From contig NZ_JAIZDP010000003.1 of assembly GCF_021554725.1 (NCBI RefSeq), positions 124,001-188,000 on the forward strand: a DNA stretch of 64,000 bases, given 5' to 3'. The DNA is from Sinomonas notoginsengisoli (GTDB lineage: Bacteria > Actinomycetota > Actinomycetes > Actinomycetales > Micrococcaceae). A program made the position numbers and the translations under genes. Below, piece by piece: positions 60,436 to 64,000 of the stretch (position 1 is its first letter; each line of letters starts with the position of its first letter). Under the pieces are notes generated by a model. That model worked only from the letters and a program-made list of their open reading frames with translations, made no database searches and was not told where the DNA came from.

Positions 60436-60867
60436 ATGTCTACCGAGATGTCACGCACGCTCGTCGCCCGCTTCTACGAGGACGTTCTCAACCGCCGCCA
60501 GTTCGAGGTGATCGATGAGATCGCCGCCGAGGACTATGCCGAGAACGATCCACTCCCCGGCCAGGGCGAGGGCCGGCAAGGACTTCGAGACCGGGTCTCG
60601 GCGCTCGCGGATGCGCTTGAGCCTCATTTCACGGTAGAGGACGTCATCGCGGAGGGGGACCGCGTCGTGGTGCGCTGGCGCAACCGCGGCACGCACGTCG
60701 GGGAGTTCCTCGGCCTCCCGGCCACGGGAAAGGCCTTCGACATTGCCGGTATCGACATCTACCGCGTGGCCGGGGACCGGCTCACCGAGCACTGGCACGT
60801 GGTGGACCAACTGGCGATGCTCATGCAGCTCGGCCTGATCCCGGCGCCAGAGCCAGCCGGATCATGA
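60436..60867 (+). CDS. SnoaL-like ester cyclase-family protein
   Basis: The protein has 143 residues. The SnoaL fold is recognisable in RTLVARFYEDVLNRRQFEVIDEIAAEDYAENDPLPGQGEGRQGLRDRV and DVIAEGDRVVVRWRNRGTHVGEFLGLPATGKAFDIAGIDIYRVAGDRLTEHWHVVDQLAMLMQLG. Members are small cyclases or hydrolases, most of unknown substrate. It overlaps the M20 hydrolase by 4 nt (ATGA), so the two are coupled, and diverges from the STAND regulator. Confidence 0.85.
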   Translation: MSTEMSRTLVARFYEDVLNRRQFEVIDEIAAEDYAENDPLPGQGEGRQGLRDRVSALADALEPHFTVEDVIAEGDRVVVRWRNRGTHVGEFLGLPATGKAFDIAGIDIYRVAGDRLTEHWHVVDQLAMLMQLGLIPAPEPAGS

Positions 60868-62057
60868 CTGGGGTGGCGGAGGCCCTCCCCGCCGTTGCCT
60901 CACGGGTGGACCGCGAGCTGGCAGAACGCGAAGCGGCGCTCGTGCGCCTGCGGCGGCAGTTCCACGGACACCCCGAGCTGGGGTTCGAGGAGCGCTGGAC
61001 GGCGGCTACCGTGGCGCGGCTGCTCGGCCGGCTCGGGCTCGTGGTGCGGAACGGCGTGGGCCGCACGGGAGTCGTCGCGGATCTCGAGGGAGGCTCTCCG
61101 GGGCCCCGGATCCTGGTCCGGGCCGAGCTCGATGCCCTCCCGGTACGTGAGGCAGCTGGCGAGGAGTTCGCTGCGACCAGCGGGACGGCGCACGCCTGCG
61201 GCCACGACGCACACCTCGCCGCGCTCATAGGCATCGCGGAGGTCTTGGCGCATCACCGGGAGGAGCTCCGGGGATCGGTGCGGTTCTGCTTCCAGCCTGC
61301 CGAGGAGCTCCTCGCGGGCGCTGCCGGGATGATCTCGGACGGTGTGCTCGAGGGCGTCGACGCCGCCCTCGGCGCACACGTGCTCGCCGCACTCCCGTAC
61401 GGGACGGTCGCCGTCAACTCCGGCCCGGTGCTCTCCGGGGCCGACTTCTTCCGGGCAACCGTGGCCGGAGGAGCGGGCCACGCGGGCACACCGGGGCAGT
61501 TCGCGGACGCCATTGTGGCCGCGGCCCATGCGTGCACCGCACTCCAGGCCCTCGTCGCGCGGGAGACCTCCCCGGGGGAGCTCCTCGTGGCCGGGATCGG
61601 CTCGGTGCGCGGCGGGAACGCCGCCAACGCCGCTCCCGAGGAGGTGGCTCTCCTCGGCAATCTCCGGTGGCTCGAGACCGAGGTGGAACGCCGCGCCATG
61701 CACCGCGTCGAGGAGGTCTTCTCCGGAGTGGCCGGGGCACTCGGGTGCAGCGCCCTCGTCGAGTGGACCGGGCATGCCCCCGTCCTGGCCAACAGCCCCC
61801 GGCTGGCATCCGCCGCGAGGGAATCGATCGAGGCAGACGGGCTGGCCGCCGTCATCGAGATGCCACCGCTGACCGCGAGCGACGACTTCGCCGAGTTCTC
61901 CCAGCGCGTTCCGGGGCTCTTCCTCGGCATCGGAAGCGGTGGCCCGGGCTATCCGCCGCACCACCACCCCGCATTCAGGGTGGACGAGCGGGCCGTCCTG
62001 GGCACGGCGCGGGTGCTTTGCCGGTCGCTGCTGTACGCTGCGGACCTCGGTTGGTAG
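60864..62057 (+). CDS. M20-family amidohydrolase/peptidase
   Basis: This 397-residue protein is of the M20D (hippurate hydrolase/IAA-amino acid hydrolase) type. It has RRQFHGHPELGFEERWTA, VRAELDALPVREAAGEEFAATSGTAHACGHDAHLAALIGIA (metal His and Asp), FCFQPAEELLAGAAGMISDGVLEGVDAALGAHV (catalytic Glu pair) and the terminal HHHPAFRVDERAVLGTARVL. The family hydrolyses N-acyl amino acids; aromatic conjugates are a reasonable guess from the neighbourhood but are inference. It is followed by a strong hairpin. Confidence 0.88.
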   Translation: MTGVAEALPAVASRVDRELAEREAALVRLRRQFHGHPELGFEERWTAATVARLLGRLGLVVRNGVGRTGVVADLEGGSPGPRILVRAELDALPVREAAGEEFAATSGTAHACGHDAHLAALIGIAEVLAHHREELRGSVRFCFQPAEELLAGAAGMISDGVLEGVDAALGAHVLAALPYGTVAVNSGPVLSGADFFRATVAGGAGHAGTPGQFADAIVAAAHACTALQALVARETSPGELLVAGIGSVRGGNAANAAPEEVALLGNLRWLETEVERRAMHRVEEVFSGVAGALGCSALVEWTGHAPVLANSPRLASAARESIEADGLAAVIEMPPLTASDDFAEFSQRVPGLFLGIGSGGPGYPPHHHPAFRVDERAVLGTARVLCRSLLYAADLGW

Positions 62058-62064
62058 CCCAGCC

Positions 62065-62104
62065 GAGCGCACGACGGCGGGTGGGCACCCGCCGTCGTGC
62101 GCTC
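62065..62104. terminator. Terminator-like hairpin with 19-bp perfect stem built from the GCACGACGGCG motif
   Basis: Arms 62065-62083 (GAGCGCACGACGGCGGGTG) and 62086-62104 are exact reverse complements around a 2-base GG spacer. It lies between the convergent M20 and GntR genes and has no T tract. Each arm contains the 11-mer GCACGACGGCG. The first 20 bases also occur at 44078-44097 inside the MFS gene. Confidence 0.8.
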
Positions 62105-62133
62105 CTCTGGCGCTCAGTCAGCCGGCCGGTGGT

Positions 62134-62802
62134 CTAGCGAAGACCAGGAGAGTTGATCTCCTGGGCGTCGATGTACATCTGGATGCGGATGTTCTTGGCC
62201 TCGTCCATGTGCGCGCTCGCGATCTTGCCCGCCGCCTCGGCATCGCGCTCACGAATCGCCGCGACGAGTTCCTCGTGTTCCTTCAGCACCTGGTTCCACC
62301 GGTCTCGGGTCGAGAGCGTGGTGCCGGGATAGCGGATGAAGTGGACCAGGATGCGATCCAGGAGGTCAAGGAGCGCCGCGCTGTGGCTGGCCGTCCAGAC
62401 CCGCTCGTGGAAGGTGCGGTTGGCTGCCGCCAGCTCGGCCGGTGTCGCGGCGTCGAAATCAAGGTCGCGCATTGCCTGGTGCGCACGCTCGATGAGCATC
62501 ATGTCCATGTCCGTGTGCCTCAGGGCCGCAGTCTTGGCAGCAGCTTCCTCGAGGAACGTCCGCACTTCGTAGAGGTCGAGCATCTCTTCCGGCCTGTACT
62601 CGCGGACCTGCATGCGCGAGCCATAGCGCTCAACGAGGCCCTCGGTCTCCAGACGCCTGAGGGCTTCCCTGATGGGGGTCCGGGACACGTTGTACTTCTT
62701 GGCCAAGGCGCTCTCCACGAGCTGAGCGCGCGGAGGGAACTCCTGCGAGATGATCGCGTTCCGGATCATCAGGTACGGACTCATCACTGGTTGTGACGCC
62801 AC
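62134..62802 (-). CDS. GntR-family regulator, FCD type
   Basis: The protein has 222 residues. The winged helix is SPYLMIRNAIISQEFPPRAQLVESALAKKYNVSRTPIREALRRLETEGLVER (about 8-60); the C-terminal FCD domain has EVRTFLEEAAAKTAAL, NRTFHERVWTASHSAALLDLLDRI and EHEELVAAIRERDAEAAGKIASAHMD, with the metal-binding Asp/His set. It diverges from the PrpF-family gene and most likely controls it. Two GTATAC-centred palindromes in the 343-nt gap are candidate sites. Confidence 0.88.
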   Translation of the reverse strand: MASQPVMSPYLMIRNAIISQEFPPRAQLVESALAKKYNVSRTPIREALRRLETEGLVERYGSRMQVREYRPEEMLDLYEVRTFLEEAAAKTAALRHTDMDMMLIERAHQAMRDLDFDAATPAELAAANRTFHERVWTASHSAALLDLLDRILVHFIRYPGTTLSTRDRWNQVLKEHEELVAAIRERDAEAAGKIASAHMDEAKNIRIQMYIDAQEINSPGLR

Positions 62803-62903
62803 GGATTTCCTCCGGTCTCATGTAAGTGGAGGGGATGGCTGGCGCTAGGCCCTCCTCACCCGATTCTAGCCGAGTGCATACCGTTCGCCCCTAAGTGGAC
62901 ACA

Positions 62904-62913
62904 GCGTATACGC
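62904..62913. promoter_or_regulatory. GTATAC-centred palindrome 1
   Basis: GCGTATACGC is a perfect 10-bp palindrome about 100 bp before the gntR start. It shares the GTATAC core with the second site at 63029. Confidence 0.4.
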
Positions 62914-63028
62914 CGCCTAATCAGATCGCTCGATCGCCGGGCGCCTTCGCCTGTCGAGCGGATCGCGGCGGCACCCCCGCAATCCGCTCTGTATTCCAAA
63001 ATCTCAATCTGTTGCACCGTTCTTTCAA

Positions 63029-63040
63029 ACAGTATACTGT
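63029..63040. promoter_or_regulatory. GTATAC-centred palindrome 2 (candidate GntR/FCD operator)
   Basis: ACAGTATACTGT is a perfect 12-bp palindrome in the AT-rich promoter section about 105 bp before the PrpF-family gene. Sites of this size and symmetry are usual for FCD-type GntR dimers. Confidence 0.5.
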
Positions 63041-63145
63041 CTGTGATCGGCGACATACGGGAACCGTTTTTTGGTACTCGGTGCCTCGCAGATCGGCTTA
63101 CTTGACCGCTGACGGCATCCCTGCCTCGGCCGACCAGGAGAAACA

Positions 63146-64000
63146 ATGGCGCTTCTATCCCCAGCAGAGACCCAGGTCGGGCCTTCGGCCGTCCTGTCCG
63201 TTCCTGCGACCCTTGTGCGCGGCGGCACGAGCAAATGCTGGATCTTCCGGGCCGAGGACCTTCCCGCAGACGCCGGCGAGGCAGAACGACTGCTGATCCG
63301 GACGTTCGGTTCACCGGACCTGCGCCAGATCGACGGAGTGGGGGGAGCCTCGTCCACCACGAGCAAGGCAATCGTGGTCGACGGGACCGACGCGAGCGGA
63401 ACGGTCCACTACAGGTTCGCGCAGATAGGCATCGAGGAGGCTGCGGTTGAGTGGGCCAGCAACTGCGGCAACTGCGCCACCGCCCTCGGTCTCTATGCCA
63501 TCCACAGCGGCCTCGTCCAGGCGTCCGCCGAGGTCACCCGGGTTCCGATCCTCAACACGGTGACAGGACTGCGGCTGGTCTGCGAGATCCCGACGCCGGA
63601 TGCCCGGGTTCCGCTGTACGGCGGGCGCCGGCTGGACGGACAGCACTACCCCGGCGTCCCCGTGGACGTCATCTTCCAGAAGGGCTCCTGGTCCAGCTAC
63701 GGCCAGGAATATCCGACGGGCAGTGCCATCGACGAGATCGAGCTCGACGGGCATCGGTACCCGGCAACCCTGATCGATGCCGGAGCTCCGGCCGCGCTCT
63801 TCGACGCCCGCAGCCTGGGCCTGACCGCGAACGAGGACGCCGCGGAGCTGGGGTCGCTGGTCCAGCTAGCACCCAGGCTGCGGGCAGCCGCCGCGCGCAA
63901 GATGAACCTTCCGGCCGGCCTCAGCTCTGTCCCCAAGGTCGGCATCGTCGGCGCACCTCCCCACGGGTCGACCGGCGTTGCTGCCCGGATGATCTCCATG
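63146..64000 (+). CDS. PrpF-family isomerase (partial; 4-oxalomesaconate tautomerase/2-methylaconitate isomerase type)
   Basis: The gene runs off the right edge after 285 codons, so the C terminus is missing. It begins MALLSPAETQVGPSAVLSVPATLVRGGTSKCWIFRAEDLP. GGTSK at the N terminus, DGVGGASSTTSKAIVV (catalytic Lys region) and EWASNCGNCATALGLYAI (catalytic Cys in SNCGN) are the PrpF hallmarks. PrpF isomerises 2-methylaconitate; relatives LigU/GalD tautomerise 4-oxalomesaconate, a step lacking from the operon at 46-53 kb. Which it is cannot be decided from this part. AGGAG lies five bases before the ATG. It diverges from a GntR regulator. Confidence 0.85.
   Translation, partial: MALLSPAETQVGPSAVLSVPATLVRGGTSKCWIFRAEDLPADAGEAERLLIRTFGSPDLRQIDGVGGASSTTSKAIVVDGTDASGTVHYRFAQIGIEEAAVEWASNCGNCATALGLYAIHSGLVQASAEVTRVPILNTVTGLRLVCEIPTPDARVPLYGGRRLDGQHYPGVPVDVIFQKGSWSSYGQEYPTGSAIDEIELDGHRYPATLIDAGAPAALFDARSLGLTANEDAAELGSLVQLAPRLRAAAARKMNLPAGLSSVPKVGIVGAPPHGSTGVAARMISM

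Larger units (their letters stand above)
62803..63145. promoter_or_regulatory. Divergent intergenic region gntR / prpF-like gene
   Basis: This 343-nt non-coding gap holds the promoters of both genes. Its right half (about 62990-63080) is distinctly AT-richer than its surroundings and contains a palindromic operator-like site. I find no open frame with coding character in it and no recognisable RNA element. Confidence 0.6.

Overview
The window is 64 kb of GC-rich DNA (visibly well above 60% G+C) with short intergenic gaps, many 4-nt ATGA/GTGA gene overlaps and G/C-ending codons. An initiator tRNA and single-copy housekeeping genes (purB, rlmN) point to chromosome. Gene content fits an actinobacterium, most likely Micrococcaceae (Arthrobacter/Sinomonas type), but the genus is an inference. 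I saw no rRNA, CRISPR array, insertion sequence or prophage module.

Layout. 0-2.7 kb: the 3' end of a flavin disulfide reductase, then a catR-catB-catC muconate operon without catA. 2.7-9 kb: PAP2 membrane protein, ferritin, a branched-chain 2-oxoacid dehydrogenase operon (bkdABC) and an aromatic/histidinol-phosphate type aminotransferase. 9-15 kb: holin-like protein, a translationally coupled WXG100-like/alpha-beta hydrolase pair, purB, a methyltransferase, a YihY protein and tRNA-fMet. 15-27.6 kb: oxidoreductases, class V aminotransferase, ribA diverging from a FAD/Rieske oxidoreductase across a 23-bp palindrome, aldo/keto reductase, FUSC protein, rlmN, and an ABC exporter with its PadR regulator. 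27.8-34 kb: a 56-bp palindrome, AhpD-like protein, pobA with an IclR regulator and an aromatic-acid MFS importer, a TDT transporter and a quinone-oxidoreductase-like protein. 34-41.3 kb: a phosphonate cluster (phnE-phnC-phnD-FAD oxidase diverging from a GntR regulator and a phosphonatase-like hydrolase), bounded by an intact hutD-like gene and a deleted hutD-like remnant. 41.3-46 kb: small enzymes, another IclR, an MFS transporter, CsbD and an internally deleted oxidoreductase. 46-53.8 kb: the protocatechuate 4,5-cleavage operon and a divergent LysR regulator. 53.8-64 kb: nucleotidyltransferase-like protein, APC permease, AI-2E family protein, a large HTH-NTPase-TPR regulator, ester cyclase, M20 hydrolase, GntR regulator and a truncated PrpF-family gene.

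How the genes fit together. Aromatic catabolism is the main theme. 4-Hydroxybenzoate enters by the MFS protein, PobA makes protocatechuate, and the operon at 46-53 kb opens the ring at 4,5 (fused LigA-LigB protein), then LigC, LigI, LigJ and LigK carry it to pyruvate and oxaloacetate. The only step without an obvious enzyme in that operon is the 4-oxalomesaconate tautomerase. A PrpF-family protein, the fold used for that step, is cut by the right edge of the window. The catechol branch is represented only by catB/catC. The phosphonate cluster has an ABC importer, an amine-oxidase-like flavoprotein and a C-P hydrolase-like HAD protein, but not the standard 2-aminoethylphosphonate transaminase, so it may handle a different aminophosphonate. 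Two near-identical 16-bp operator-like sites lie in its divergent promoter.

The most unusual DNA-level signals are an 11-mer (GCACGACGGCG) found 12 times on either strand, including as the arms of a terminator hairpin; the 56-bp palindrome at 27.78 kb; and paired operator-like palindromes at four divergent promoters. All counts were made by eye.
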